The position numbers and the translations under genes are program-made. From assembly GCF_023101085.1 (NCBI RefSeq), contig NZ_CP064703.1, positions 8,060,001 through 8,124,000 of the forward strand: a stretch of DNA of 64,000 bases. The letters are read 5' to 3'. Position 1 is the stretch's first letter; each line of letters begins with the position of its first letter. This DNA comes from Bradyrhizobium sp. 170. GTDB lineage: Bacteria > Pseudomonadota > Alphaproteobacteria > Rhizobiales > Xanthobacteraceae. The notes beneath the pieces are model-generated. The model made no database searches. It was not told where the DNA came from and worked only from the letters and a program-made list of their open reading frames with translations. This document shows positions 26,220 through 34,686 of this stretch, in pieces.

Positions 26220-27419
26220 TCAGATGGTCTCCGGCGTCAGCGCCAGCAGGCGGCGCACCAGGGCCAGCGCCGTTTCCGTGGCCGGATCGGCCGAAATCAC
26301 GGGAACCGCCAACGCGATGACGTCGATCGGATCGTGCGACAGGACGATGAGATGCGTCGCGCTGTTGGCCGCCAGCAGCGACACGACGCGCTCGACGGCG
26401 GGATCGGACAATGACAGGCCCCACGGCGCGTCGGGGCGGCGTAACACCCGCCGGACCGACAGAAAATCGCGCAGCAGTGGCGGATCGTAGCTCAGAAGTT
26501 CGCTCTCGCGATAGCGCCGGGCGCTCTCGAAGATCGGGTGACGCGCGAGTTCCGCGATCAGCGCGTCGCGCGTTCTGGCCGGCGACGCCGCGACGGAATT
26601 GAGGACGCCGGGCACTTGCGATTCAAAATGCGCGCGCAGCGCGTCCACCATCAAGCCGATGGTGAGAACGCCGGCGATCGCAATCGCGCAAAATCGCATG
26701 ATTTGCGCCGCATCGACCTCCGGCGCGACAAACGCCGCGGCAATACCGAGAAGCGCCGAACTCGAGAGCCGCAGCGCCGTCATCAGAAGCGCCTGACGCT
26801 GCGTCTCCGCGCCGCGTTCCGCGATCAGGATCGCGGTGACGACCAGCAGTGCCCCCAATGCCCCGAGCCTGACCGGGATATCCGGCATCAGCACCCTGAA
26901 ATCGGTGACGATGAAGGGAATGACGAGGACGGCGCCGACGGCGAGGCGACCGATACTGCGATTCTCGGACGCCATCAGCTTGGTCCGGTCGCGCCTCGCC
27001 AGCAGCCAGGCGCAGATTGCAAAGCTGCCAAGCTGGAAAAGCACAAGCAAGATGGCAAAGGGCGCCGCAAAGCGCTCCGATCCGACGGCGCCGGCGAGAC
27101 CGAGTGCGATGCCGCCGGTCAGAATAGCGATCTTGGCCGGGCGCGGGGCATGACGCCGCAGGATACCTTCGGTCACGATCAAGGCGCCGAGCGGAATCAG
27201 CGCCGCCGGAATCATCGACAGGTTGTCGAGCACCCCGCTGCCGCTCCACCACGCCGTCCCGCGTACCAGGAACAGCAATGCGATGATGCCAAGCGCCACC
27301 AGCAGGCGCCGGGTCAGCGGGCTCCTGGGATCACGCCGGTAGAGCGTGGCCATGGCGACGCCAAGGCCGATCGCGCCGCACAGGTTGACGATGGAATCGG
27401 CGATCATCCCCGGCGTCAT
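26220..27419 (-). CDS. Polytopic membrane protein of unknown function
   Basis: The 399-residue protein has about seven to nine hydrophobic segments over its first 270 residues, then a soluble C-terminal part of about 120 residues (SARRYRESELLSYDPP and onward). The start at 27419 overlaps the stop of the upstream GNAT-like gene by ATGA, so the two are almost certainly translationally coupled. The architecture recalls sensor or scaffold proteins with a membrane-embedded N-terminal domain, but I see no catalytic motif. Confidence 0.8.
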   Translation of the reverse strand: MTPGMIADSIVNLCGAIGLGVAMATLYRRDPRSPLTRRLLVALGIIALLFLVRGTAWWSGSGVLDNLSMIPAALIPLGALIVTEGILRRHAPRPAKIAILTGGIALGLAGAVGSERFAAPFAILLVLFQLGSFAICAWLLARRDRTKLMASENRSIGRLAVGAVLVIPFIVTDFRVLMPDIPVRLGALGALLVVTAILIAERGAETQRQALLMTALRLSSSALLGIAAAFVAPEVDAAQIMRFCAIAIAGVLTIGLMVDALRAHFESQVPGVLNSVAASPARTRDALIAELARHPIFESARRYRESELLSYDPPLLRDFLSVRRVLRRPDAPWGLSLSDPAVERVVSLLAANSATHLIVLSHDPIDVIALAVPVISADPATETALALVRRLLALTPETI

Positions 27420-28465
27420 GGGCCGCCCCCATTTCCGGATGTCCGCGGCCGCAAGACGCCGAAGGGCCGCGTATCGTCCATCCAGTGAACGGCGGGAAGC
27501 ACCAGCCGCTGCAGGGCCAGCGCGGTGCCGGTACCAAGCAGCGCCGGCAGCGAACCGGAGGGCACTTCGCTCAACAGATAACGGCGCGCTCCGGCAAGGT
27601 CGATGCGGCCGAGCTGCAGGACATCGTCGCCCCTGGCGTAGTCCAGCTCGCGGGCGCAAAACGCGTTGTACTGCTCGTCGCGATGTTTTGGCGCGGCTTC
27701 GAAGGTCTTCTTCAGCGCGTCCGATCCGCCGGTATAGGCATTGGTGATGACGAATCTGACTTCATCGAAGCCGGCTTCCTCGCCCACGCCGAACACGGCG
27801 CGATGACGGGACATGATGCCGCGCGCGAGTTGGAGATGGGCAAAGCTCTGGCGTGCGTCCGGATGCGGCGACGGAAAGACATCCGAAAAGGTCTGGCTGA
27901 CCATGCCGACGACCGACGGCACCTGGGTGACGTTCGAAATCCATTTCGGACGCAGCCCGTCACGGGCGAAGAGAACGAGCGCCGTCAGGCCATAGAGGAC
28001 CCAGGACAGCCCCCGCCCCCGCTCGTCGGGATCGACCATAACCAGACCGAGATGGGTGACCTCCGCAGGTTCCCCATCGAGTTCGACCTCCATCACTGAC
28101 AGCGCATTGAAGGCGATCGGCCGCCCGGTCGCTTCCTCGGAGATCAGCGTGACAATGGCCCGTGACAGCCGTTCGCGGTCGCCGGAGAAAATGCCGTAGG
28201 TGAGGCTTTCCTCAGGCAGCGTTTTGGCGGCCACGACGCGCAGTTGCGCGACCAGTTCGCCGAGTTCGGCCTCGGAAAGCGACAGGCCGGGAGTTTCGAC
28301 GATGCGCGTGATCAGCCCGGCATGGGTGCGAATGGTGAGATCGATGGTCGGCTGGCGCAGCGCCTTCAGCCAGAACACGCCATAGCCGCCCAAACGTCCG
28401 GCCGCGGAGCGAACCTGCCCCAAAGCACGACGGATCGCCGAATTGCCGCTCGAGATAAACGCCAT
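27416..28465 (-). CDS. GNAT-like N-acyltransferase-fold protein coupled to a membrane protein
   Basis: The 349-residue protein contains THLGLVMVDPDERGRGLSWVLYG near residue 140. This resembles the acetyl-CoA binding motif A of GNAT enzymes (V-x-P-x-x-R-G-x-G). The rest does not match a family I recognise. The stop overlaps the start of the downstream membrane protein by ATGA, suggesting the two work together. A GTG 15 bases upstream (28480) is an alternative start. The substrate is unknown, and the GNAT call rests on one motif. Confidence 0.6.
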   Translation of the reverse strand: MAFISSGNSAIRRALGQVRSAAGRLGGYGVFWLKALRQPTIDLTIRTHAGLITRIVETPGLSLSEAELGELVAQLRVVAAKTLPEESLTYGIFSGDRERLSRAIVTLISEEATGRPIAFNALSVMEVELDGEPAEVTHLGLVMVDPDERGRGLSWVLYGLTALVLFARDGLRPKWISNVTQVPSVVGMVSQTFSDVFPSPHPDARQSFAHLQLARGIMSRHRAVFGVGEEAGFDEVRFVITNAYTGGSDALKKTFEAAPKHRDEQYNAFCARELDYARGDDVLQLGRIDLAGARRYLLSEVPSGSLPALLGTGTALALQRLVLPAVHWMDDTRPFGVLRPRTSGNGGGP

Positions 28466-28593
28466 GCCACTTGCCCGCACTCGGTCCGGATTTGTGCGCC
28501 GGGCCCGTTAAGGAGCCATGAGTGCGACACGTTACGGTGGCAGGAGGGTAAACGATGTATTGGCGACGTCAAACATCACAGCCAGACAGGAAA

Positions 28594-28620
28594 ACGGCGG
28601 ATGCCCGAAGCATCCGCCGC
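28594..28620 (-). terminator. Rho-independent terminator of the first YiaA-type gene
   Basis: Read leftward, the stem GGCGGATGC and its mirror GCATCCGCC surround a short TTCGG loop, followed by GTTTT. It is about 130 bp after the stop codon. A related hairpin follows the next gene at 29333-29356. Confidence 0.75.
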
Positions 28621-28651
28621 CTGCCTTCGCCAGCACCGCGTCACAGGTTAC

Positions 28652-28769
28652 GCGGCCTTGGAAATGATGAAGCCTTGAAGTCACGAAGCCTTGGAAACTA
28701 CGAAGCCTTGGAAACTAGGAAGCCTTGGAAACTACGAGGACCTGGAAACTACGAGCCCTTGGAAACTTC
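28652..28769. repeat. 17-bp tandem repeat, seven copies, at the 3' end of a YiaA-type gene
   Basis: Seven near-identical units of the form GAAGCCTTGGAAACTAC follow one another with a 17-bp period (one unit is 16 bp). The rightmost unit and part of the next encode the last residues of the gene (EVSKGS) and its TAG. The other units lie beyond the stop. The paralogue at 30012 has only about three imperfect units. This looks like slipped-strand expansion of a gene's 3' end. Confidence 0.9.
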
Positions 28770-29024
28770 CATCAGCAGCCGTTCGGCCTTGGCATCCTCG
28801 ATGCGGTTCACAAAGCGGCTGCTCTCATGCACGTCGCGCACGGTCTTGGTCAGGGTGACGCAGGACTGAACGAGCATCACGATGCCCATCGCAAGGTAGC
28901 CCTTGATCCACAGGTCGACGGGGAGAAAGTAGACGCCGATCGCGACCAGGAAGGCCGAGGTGCCGAACGAAGCGTAGGTAAAGGTGACCCAGGCGTTACT
29001 GTGATGCTGGATATTCTGATTCAT
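28749..29024 (-). CDS. YiaA/YiaB-type inner-membrane protein (copy 1)
   Basis: This 91-residue protein has two hydrophobic segments, WVTFTYASFGTSAFLVAIGV and LWIKGYLAMGIVMLVQSCV. This is the YiaAB domain found in small inner-membrane proteins of unknown function. A charged tail (TKTVRDVHESSRFVNRIEDA) follows. The start at 29024 gives MNQNIQHHS, aligning with the paralogue 1 kb away. The stop codon lies inside a 17-bp tandem repeat. Together with PspA and a second copy nearby, this suggests a membrane-stress locus. Confidence 0.9.
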   Translation of the reverse strand: MNQNIQHHSNAWVTFTYASFGTSAFLVAIGVYFLPVDLWIKGYLAMGIVMLVQSCVTLTKTVRDVHESSRFVNRIEDAKAERLLMEVSKGS

Positions 29025-29410
29025 GGCGCCATCCTGCAAATGAGATCATGCGATGAAATATCGGTCTCAGACGGGCAGCATGCGCTTCGCGAAGCCGCGC
29101 CGCAACCTGATCCGCCCGGCATTTCTGCGCCCGCGCCAGTTAACGAGCTATGAGTAGAGCACCTTTAGGTTGCGGCAGGGTAAACGACGCATTTAGCGGC
29201 GACGCCAAATGATTCATGACAGAGAATGGCGGATGCCAATCAGCTTGATCTTCGGATGCGCTGGACTACCCCTGATTTGAGGAAGGCTTCAAACGGCATG
29301 GGCATTCCTTTTGATTTGCTGTGTCAAGCAAACGGCGGATGCTGAGACATCCGCCGTCCGCGCTCGCCGGCGCCGCGCGTCAAAGGTTACGCGGTCCGCA
29401 CATCGGTTCT
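29025..29410. other. Gap holding a duplicated non-coding block
   Basis: This stretch of about 390 bp has no gene I can support. Its part from 29118 to 29240 is similar to 28485-28605. Shared pieces include GGGTAAACGA, a GGCGACG(C/T)CAAA run and GGCGGATGCC. Copies of the upstream region and terminator of one cassette thus seem to have been duplicated around the YiaA-type gene. Confidence 0.5.
29333..29356 (-). terminator. Hairpin terminator of the DUF5413-like gene
   Basis: CGGCGGATG and CATCCGCCG are perfect 9-bp arms around a six-base loop, followed leftward by TTTG. It resembles the hairpin at 28594-28620, with the same flanking CGTAACCT(G/T)TGACGCG upstream. Confidence 0.65.
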
Positions 29411-29826
29411 TCACGCGCAGGCCGGTTCAATCGAATGCCGTTGCCGGTCGATCTCATTCGACAACAGCGAGCACACGCCCATCGGCAGCAACAGGAAAAG
29501 GCCGGCGCAGAACGCGCCATTCATGACCTCTGGCGGCACTGGCCTTGAGAACATCATGGTGAACAAGGTGAGAAACAGGCCGCTGGCCAAAGCCGCGCCG
29601 ACAGCTGCGGTCAGAGGCGCCCTCAAGAGCGCCGGCAAGGTCGGTGCAAGATATCCGTCCACGAGCCCCGCGATCGCCGATACAGGCAAGGTAAGCAGAA
29701 AGGACGCTGTTGTGCATAGTGCAACGAATGCGTCGTCGATCCGCCCCGCGATGGCAACAGCAACCATCCACACCGCAAGCGCGACAAGCGAGGGCCCAGC
29801 AGAAGAAACATCACGGTTCGTTTCAT
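29411..29826 (-). pseudogene. Frameshifted small membrane protein, DUF5413-like
   Basis: From an ATG at 29826 the product begins MKRTVMFLLLGP, a good start of an inner-membrane protein. The hydrophobic continuation SLVALAVWMVAVAIAGR lies in the neighbouring frame. The switch falls at a GGGCCC run at 29792-29797, so one extra base there would restore a single protein of about 139 residues with four membrane segments, ending RHSIEPACA. Either the gene is broken or the base call is wrong at this run. I associate the MKRxxxFLLLGP start with the DUF5413 family of Bradyrhizobium. It lies between the two YiaA-type genes. Confidence 0.65.
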
Positions 29827-30011
29827 TGAAGTCGATCCTTCCTTTGAGTCTTCCGACGTGAAGCCGGACCGCAGGGATTTCTGAATCATGCCGGCCAGCG
29901 AATCTGTAGCTATGGCCGCCGACGGACGGCGGATGCCGAGGCACCCACCGCCCGCCTTCGCCAGCACCGCGTCACAGGTTACGCGGCCTTGGAAATCAGG
30001 CAGCCTTGAAA

Positions 30012-30287
30012 TCAGGCAGCTTTGGAAACTTCCATCAGCAGCCGTTCGGCCTTGGCGTCTTCGATGCGGTTCACCATCTTGCCGCTCTCATGCATGTCGC
30101 GCACGGTCTTGGTCAGGGTGACGCAGGACTGGACGAGCATGACGATGCCCATCGCCAGGTAGCCCTTGATCCAGAGATCGAGCGGCAGGAAGAACACGCC
30201 GACGGCGACCATGAAGGCCGAGGCGGAAAACGAAACGTAAGTAAAGGTAACCCAGGCACCGCTGTGGGGTTGGACGTTCTGGTTCAT
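30012..30287 (-). CDS. YiaA/YiaB-type inner-membrane protein (copy 2)
   Basis: This 91-residue paralogue of the gene at 28749 is near-identical in the second membrane segment and tail (LWIKGYLAMGIVMLVQSCV, then RIEDAKAERLLMEVSK). It ends EVSKAA. Only about three degenerate 17-bp units lie at its 3' end. It is 43 bp downstream of the PspA-like gene and probably in the same transcript, hence under the TetR-type operators at 31045-31115. Confidence 0.92.
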   Translation of the reverse strand: MNQNVQPHSGAWVTFTYVSFSASAFMVAVGVFFLPLDLWIKGYLAMGIVMLVQSCVTLTKTVRDMHESGKMVNRIEDAKAERLLMEVSKAA

Positions 30288-30330
30288 GACAATCTCCTGT
30301 TGATATGGGTTAAATCGATCAAGTTCAGTT

Positions 30331-31026
30331 TCAGGCAGCTTGCGTGCGTTTGGCGTTCAGCCGCGCGAGCACGTCGTCCGCGGTTGATTTCAGTCGTGGG
30401 CCAAAGCCCTGTTCGGCGAGTTTCTCGGCGGTCGCCTGCGGTCCGCTGGCGGCATCGAGTTCGATCAGGGCGTCGGCGGCGGCCTGGGCCTCGATCTGCC
30501 GTTCGCGCAGGCGCTTCAGCGTGTTCTCCGCTTCCGGCAGCGTGGATTCGTAGGGACGCGCGGCTTCGACACCGCCCCGGCGCAGTGCGCGAACTGCTTC
30601 CGACGCGCGGGCGATGCGACGGCCGCGATCGAGTTCGGTGATCCGCGCCTCGGCACTGGCGACCTGCCGCTTCATGCGCGTGATTTCGGACGCGAACAGG
30701 GTTCGCGCGGTCATCGCAGCATCGCGGTCGGCCTCGAGGTTGGCGATCGACTGCGCCGCCTCGCGGGCGAGGTCTTCCCGGCCGCCATCGAGCGCGGCAG
30801 TGGCGCGGACTTCGAGGTCGGCGATCCGGGCGTTGGTGGCGTCGAGCCGGCGGCCTTCCTGCTGGTCGCCTGCGATCGCCAGCGCCAGCGTGCGCTTGGA
30901 ACGTTCGACGGCCGCGGCCGCGTCGCGCATCTGCTGGTCGAGAATAAGAAGGGCCGAGCGGTCTTCCAGTTCTTCCCCCGCGGCAGCCACGCTGCCCCGG
31001 AAGAGCGTCAAAACAGTTTTGAACAT
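30331..31026 (-). CDS. PspA/IM30-family protein
   Basis: The 231-residue protein is almost wholly helical and charged. It starts with an amphipathic MFKTVLTLFRGSVAAAGEEL like PspA helix 0, and then LILDQQMRDA, the family's conserved early segment. Long coiled coil follows (to about 180). PspA-like proteins coat and repair the inner membrane under stress. The gene is divergent from a TetR regulator across three palindromic operators and precedes YiaA copy 2, forming a compact envelope-stress unit. Classical pspF and pspBC are absent here. Confidence 0.88.
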   Translation of the reverse strand: MFKTVLTLFRGSVAAAGEELEDRSALLILDQQMRDAAAAVERSKRTLALAIAGDQQEGRRLDATNARIADLEVRATAALDGGREDLAREAAQSIANLEADRDAAMTARTLFASEITRMKRQVASAEARITELDRGRRIARASEAVRALRRGGVEAARPYESTLPEAENTLKRLRERQIEAQAAADALIELDAASGPQATAEKLAEQGFGPRLKSTADDVLARLNAKRTQAA

Positions 31027-31043
31027 TGGTAGCTCCCTGTGTT

Positions 31044-31115
31044 ATGAGCGTTGCTCATGAATTAGCTGTAGCACCAACGTGAGCGTTGCTCAAGAACTAT
31101 TTTGAGCATCGCTCA
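31044..31115. promoter_or_regulatory. Three palindromic operators between pspA-like and tetR-like genes
   Basis: TGAGC-N3-GCTCA occurs three times: 31045-31057 (spacer GTT), 31080-31092 (spacer GTT) and 31103-31115 (spacer ATC). Each is followed on the right by (A/T)(A/T)GAA-like bases. Such repeated palindromes in a divergent gap are typical operators for the adjacent TetR protein. The third site ends 15 bp before the tetR start, so autorepression is likely. Confidence 0.88.
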
Positions 31116-31130
31116 AGAAATTGGTAGATA

Positions 31131-31745
31131 ATGTCTAAGGCACTGGAAAGACGAGCAAAACTTCGAGAATCCCTGATCCAGACAGCTGAGAAAAGCATGT
31201 CGGTGGGCGGATTGACCGGCCTGAAGACGCGGGAGCTGGCGCGGGAAATCGGCGTCGCCAACGGCGCGGTCTATAATCTCGTCGACGATATGGATGAGCT
31301 GATCCTGCGGGTGGGATCGCGGACGCTTGCGCGGCTGGATGCTTCCCTCACCGCCGCAGAAAGCAATGGCCCGGCCTTACCGCAGGAAACACTCGTTCGC
31401 ATTGCGGTGGCCTATTGCGACTTCGCCGCTGAAAATCTCGAACTGTGGCGCGCGCTGTTCGAACACAGGATGGCGCCGGGCAAGCCCGTTCCGGAATGGG
31501 CGATCAGCGAACAGATGAATCTGTTTCGCCATATCTACCAGCCGCTCGCCGACCTCTTTCCAGAGCGAACGCCGGCCGAACTGGGCGTGACGGCGCGCAG
31601 TCTTTTCTCCGCCGTTCACGGCATGGTGCTGCTCGGCCTCGAGCAGAAATTGATCGCCGTGCCGGTCGACGCCTTGCGCAAGGAGATTGCGGTCATCGTG
31701 GGCGCCATGGTCGATGGGCTGACCGAGCCCTCGAAGACGAAGTAG
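31131..31745 (+). CDS. TetR-family transcriptional regulator
   Basis: The 204-residue protein has a TetR helix-turn-helix near 25-60, with TRELAREIGVANGAVYNLVDD. The ligand-binding domain contains the WHG/TetR_C-like run YCDFAAENLELWRALFEHRM. It is divergent from the PspA-like gene and almost certainly binds the three TGAGC palindromes in the gap. It ends 3 bp before the stop of the convergent GGDEF-EAL gene. The effector is unknown. Confidence 0.9.
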   Translation: MSKALERRAKLRESLIQTAEKSMSVGGLTGLKTRELAREIGVANGAVYNLVDDMDELILRVGSRTLARLDASLTAAESNGPALPQETLVRIAVAYCDFAAENLELWRALFEHRMAPGKPVPEWAISEQMNLFRHIYQPLADLFPERTPAELGVTARSLFSAVHGMVLLGLEQKLIAVPVDALRKEIAVIVGAMVDGLTEPSKTK

Positions 31746-31748
31746 CTG

Positions 31749-34292
31749 TCAGGCTCTCGCGGCCGCCATCAACTTTCTTTGAGCGCGCCGCCTGGGAGCG
31801 TTTGCATCTGTCCGGACCAATCCCTGCAGCATTCGCGCCACTTCGGGGCCGGGTATCGGTCGACTGACGTAATAGCCTTGCATCTCGGCGCATACCTCTT
31901 CGCGCAAGATATCCAGCTGTTCCTTCGTTTCCACCCCTTCGGCCGTCGTTGTCTTGCCGAGGCTGACGGCAAATCGAACCACGGCACGCGCGAACAGGCG
32001 CGCCTCTTCATTTGCACCTGATAATTCACTGACGAAGCTGCGATCGATCTTGATCTTGTCGAATGCGAACTTTTGGAGAAAGCTCAGGGATGAATAGCCG
32101 GTGCCGAAGTCGTCCAGGGCAATGCGCGCGCCCAGTTGGCGCAGCTGTCCCACAGCAGCGAATACCGCTTCGCTATCATCCATAATGGCCGTTTCGGTTA
32201 CCTCGAGCTCAAGTCGTTGTGGCGTAAGTCCCGCGGTTGCGAGGGCGTCGAGAACGACGGGAACCAACTTTTTGCTTCTGAACTGAGCAGGTGACAGATT
32301 TACAGCTATCTTGAGATTGGCGGGCCATTTTGCCGCCTCGTCACAGGCCGTTCGCAATACCCATTCTCCGATCGGCACGATCAAACCCGTTTCTTCTGCA
32401 AGCGGAATAAATTCCGCCGGCATGACCAACCCGCGCTGGGGATGACGCCAGCGCAACAGCGCCTCAAAGCCGCAAATTTCGCCGCTCTTGACGTCGACGA
32501 ATGGCTGGTAGTGGAGTTCGAACTCACCATTAACGAGTGCGCTGCGCATATCCCGTTCGAGGTTGCGCCGGGCGTGCATGAACTGGTCCAGCTCGGGCTC
32601 GAAGAAACGGCATGTCCCTCGTCCGCCGTTTTTGGCGGAGTAGAGAGCGAGATCCGCGCTCTTCAATATCTTTTCGGAATTGTTGCCATCGCCCGGCGCG
32701 ATGGCAATGCCGATGCTTGTTCCGGTTGTCACCTGGTGGTCGCCAAGATCGAAGGGCTCGCAAAGCGCCACCAGAATTCTATCGGCGAGTGCCGCGGCTT
32801 CGGCAGCCGGATTTGTCACGTATTCGATGACGGCAAACTCATCGCCGCCCAGGCGTGCGATGAACGTCGTTTCTCTGACACAGCCACGCAAACGCCCGGC
32901 TACGGCTTGCAGCAGGGCGTCGCCTGTCGGATGTCCAAGCGTGTCATTGATCTCCTTGAAGCGATCGAGATCGAGCATCAGTACCGCCAGGTCGGGCCCT
33001 CCCCGAACCGTGATTGCAAGGTCGTGCTCCAACCGCTCCCTGAGCAATAGGCGATTCGGCAGATCCGTCAGCGCGTCATGCTGGGCCATATGGGTGATCT
33101 TGGCTTCAGACCTGTGTTGCTCGGTAACGTCGAGATGCGTCGCGACCCAGCCGCCGCCAGCCATCGGCTGCCGGGTAACCCGGATCAATCTGCCATCCGC
33201 CAACTCGTCGATCCGGCTCGAAGCTGCGTCGGTTGGCAGCGCCGCCAACGTCGAAATCACCTGCTTCACGGCGTTATCGCTGGTTACAGCCTTGAGGATA
33301 CCGCTCGCAATACGATGCGTGATGATCTCGCGATGAGATGTCCCCGGCCTCAACAGTTCCGGCGGCAGCCGATACATGCTGGCGTAACGGTCATTGCAGA
33401 CGACAAGTCGTTTTTCCGCATCGAACATGCAAAGGCCGTCGCCCATGTTGTTGATGGCCGTATCCAGCCTGAGTTTTTGCTCCTGCAGTTCTCTCTGGGA
33501 GCCCTCGACCTGCTGTCGAGCACGCGAAAGCTCGCTGATGATTTCTTCAAACCTGCGGGTCCGGTTGGCAAGGCGGCGATCCGCCAGCACGCCGATCAGG
33601 CTCATGCCAAGCACCGATAAAGCCACGCCGGCTATCGCCAAAGCGAGGAAGCCGGGGGAAAGAGACGAGGTGTCAGGCCCCCGCGTCGGATCGGGAACGA
33701 TCCCCACCGCGCCCATTGCGGTGAAATGATGCGAGACAATTGCAAGCGTCAGCAAAAGCGCGGCCGCAAATGTTACCCATCTACCAGTATGGCGTACCGC
33801 GACCGCGAGCGCGGCATAACCGAACATCATCCCGAGAACGACGGAAGCCAACACAAGGTCCAACGACCAGGTCACGCGGCCGGGCACTTCGAGGGCCCAC
33901 ATGCCAAGATAGTGCATGCTGGCAATGCCTGCACCAATGATCCCGCCGCCAATGGGCGCACGCCATCGACCGGGATCACTTGCAGCAAAGCCAAGACCGG
34001 TGGAAGTCAACAACATCGCCATGGTGAGCGACAGAGCCGTCAGAGCGATGCCATATCCGGTCGAAACGCCGGGCTCATAGGCAAGCATGGCGATGAAGTG
34101 CGTCGCCCAGATCCCATACCCGATCGCGGCACCTGCAATCGCAATCCAGATGAGGCGCGTCCTCGCCTGCGACGCGATCGCACGATGAAAAATATTGACG
34201 GCAACAACGCTGGAGACGAAACAAACAAGCCCGGCGAGCAAGACCAACCGCCAGTCGTGCTCACCAGTAAGACAGGTAAGAACGCGGAACAT
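31749..34292 (-). CDS. MHYT-PAS-GGDEF-EAL cyclic-di-GMP signalling protein
   Basis: The 847-residue protein has an N-terminal MHYT sensor of about seven helices. Motifs are ATHFIAM at 63, SMHYLGMW at 125 and SHHFTAMG at 187. A PAS-like segment follows (residues about 270-395), then GGDEF (482-486) and EAL (610-612 in FEALLRWRHP). MHYT domains are thought to bind copper and sense gases. Both output motifs are intact, so it could make and break c-di-GMP. The inhibitory RxxD site before GGDEF reads RETT, so product inhibition is probably lost. Its stop nearly abuts the convergent tetR gene. Confidence 0.93.
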   Translation of the reverse strand: MFRVLTCLTGEHDWRLVLLAGLVCFVSSVVAVNIFHRAIASQARTRLIWIAIAGAAIGYGIWATHFIAMLAYEPGVSTGYGIALTALSLTMAMLLTSTGLGFAASDPGRWRAPIGGGIIGAGIASMHYLGMWALEVPGRVTWSLDLVLASVVLGMMFGYAALAVAVRHTGRWVTFAAALLLTLAIVSHHFTAMGAVGIVPDPTRGPDTSSLSPGFLALAIAGVALSVLGMSLIGVLADRRLANRTRRFEEIISELSRARQQVEGSQRELQEQKLRLDTAINNMGDGLCMFDAEKRLVVCNDRYASMYRLPPELLRPGTSHREIITHRIASGILKAVTSDNAVKQVISTLAALPTDAASSRIDELADGRLIRVTRQPMAGGGWVATHLDVTEQHRSEAKITHMAQHDALTDLPNRLLLRERLEHDLAITVRGGPDLAVLMLDLDRFKEINDTLGHPTGDALLQAVAGRLRGCVRETTFIARLGGDEFAVIEYVTNPAAEAAALADRILVALCEPFDLGDHQVTTGTSIGIAIAPGDGNNSEKILKSADLALYSAKNGGRGTCRFFEPELDQFMHARRNLERDMRSALVNGEFELHYQPFVDVKSGEICGFEALLRWRHPQRGLVMPAEFIPLAEETGLIVPIGEWVLRTACDEAAKWPANLKIAVNLSPAQFRSKKLVPVVLDALATAGLTPQRLELEVTETAIMDDSEAVFAAVGQLRQLGARIALDDFGTGYSSLSFLQKFAFDKIKIDRSFVSELSGANEEARLFARAVVRFAVSLGKTTTAEGVETKEQLDILREEVCAEMQGYYVSRPIPGPEVARMLQGLVRTDANAPRRRAQRKLMAAARA

Positions 34293-34686
34293 GTCATTCG
34301 TCCATAATTATTCTTCCGACAAATAATCCGACTAAACACTTTCCGGATTAAACGTTCACAACTATCAGTGGCATTAGTTATCGGGCGGTGAAGATCGACG
34401 CTGCGTCAAAATCGCGTTGTCCCGTACTTCTACGGAAGCCGCTTGCTATTCACGTTTGCGACAGACAAGAGTGCAACGCGGGGATCGAATGGATTGCAGC
34501 TTAAGCACGTTGTCGGGCTTAAGTTTGATGATCAGGCACGAGCGGAATTTCTGCGCGGTCAAAAGGCGTGATCGCAGTTCACGGGGCGGACGCAACACGC
34601 TCCGCGCAGCCGCTTTCGCCGCGACATTCGGAATCAGATTAAATCTGCAACACCGTCGCATCATCAGCGCCAGCAGGATGGACGCA
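34293..34686. other. Gene-free stretch of about 390 bp
   Basis: The right end of this leftward-facing region (near 34293-34380) is AT-rich (AATTATTCTTCCGACAAATA) and is the likely promoter of the GGDEF-EAL gene. The rest has open frames only in shadow form, with no recognisable domain. I see no gene in it. Confidence 0.45.

Noticed and set aside
28652..28769. Tandem repeat as a CRISPR array
   Set aside because: Units are contiguous at 17 bp with no spacers and overlap a coding 3' end; no cas genes.
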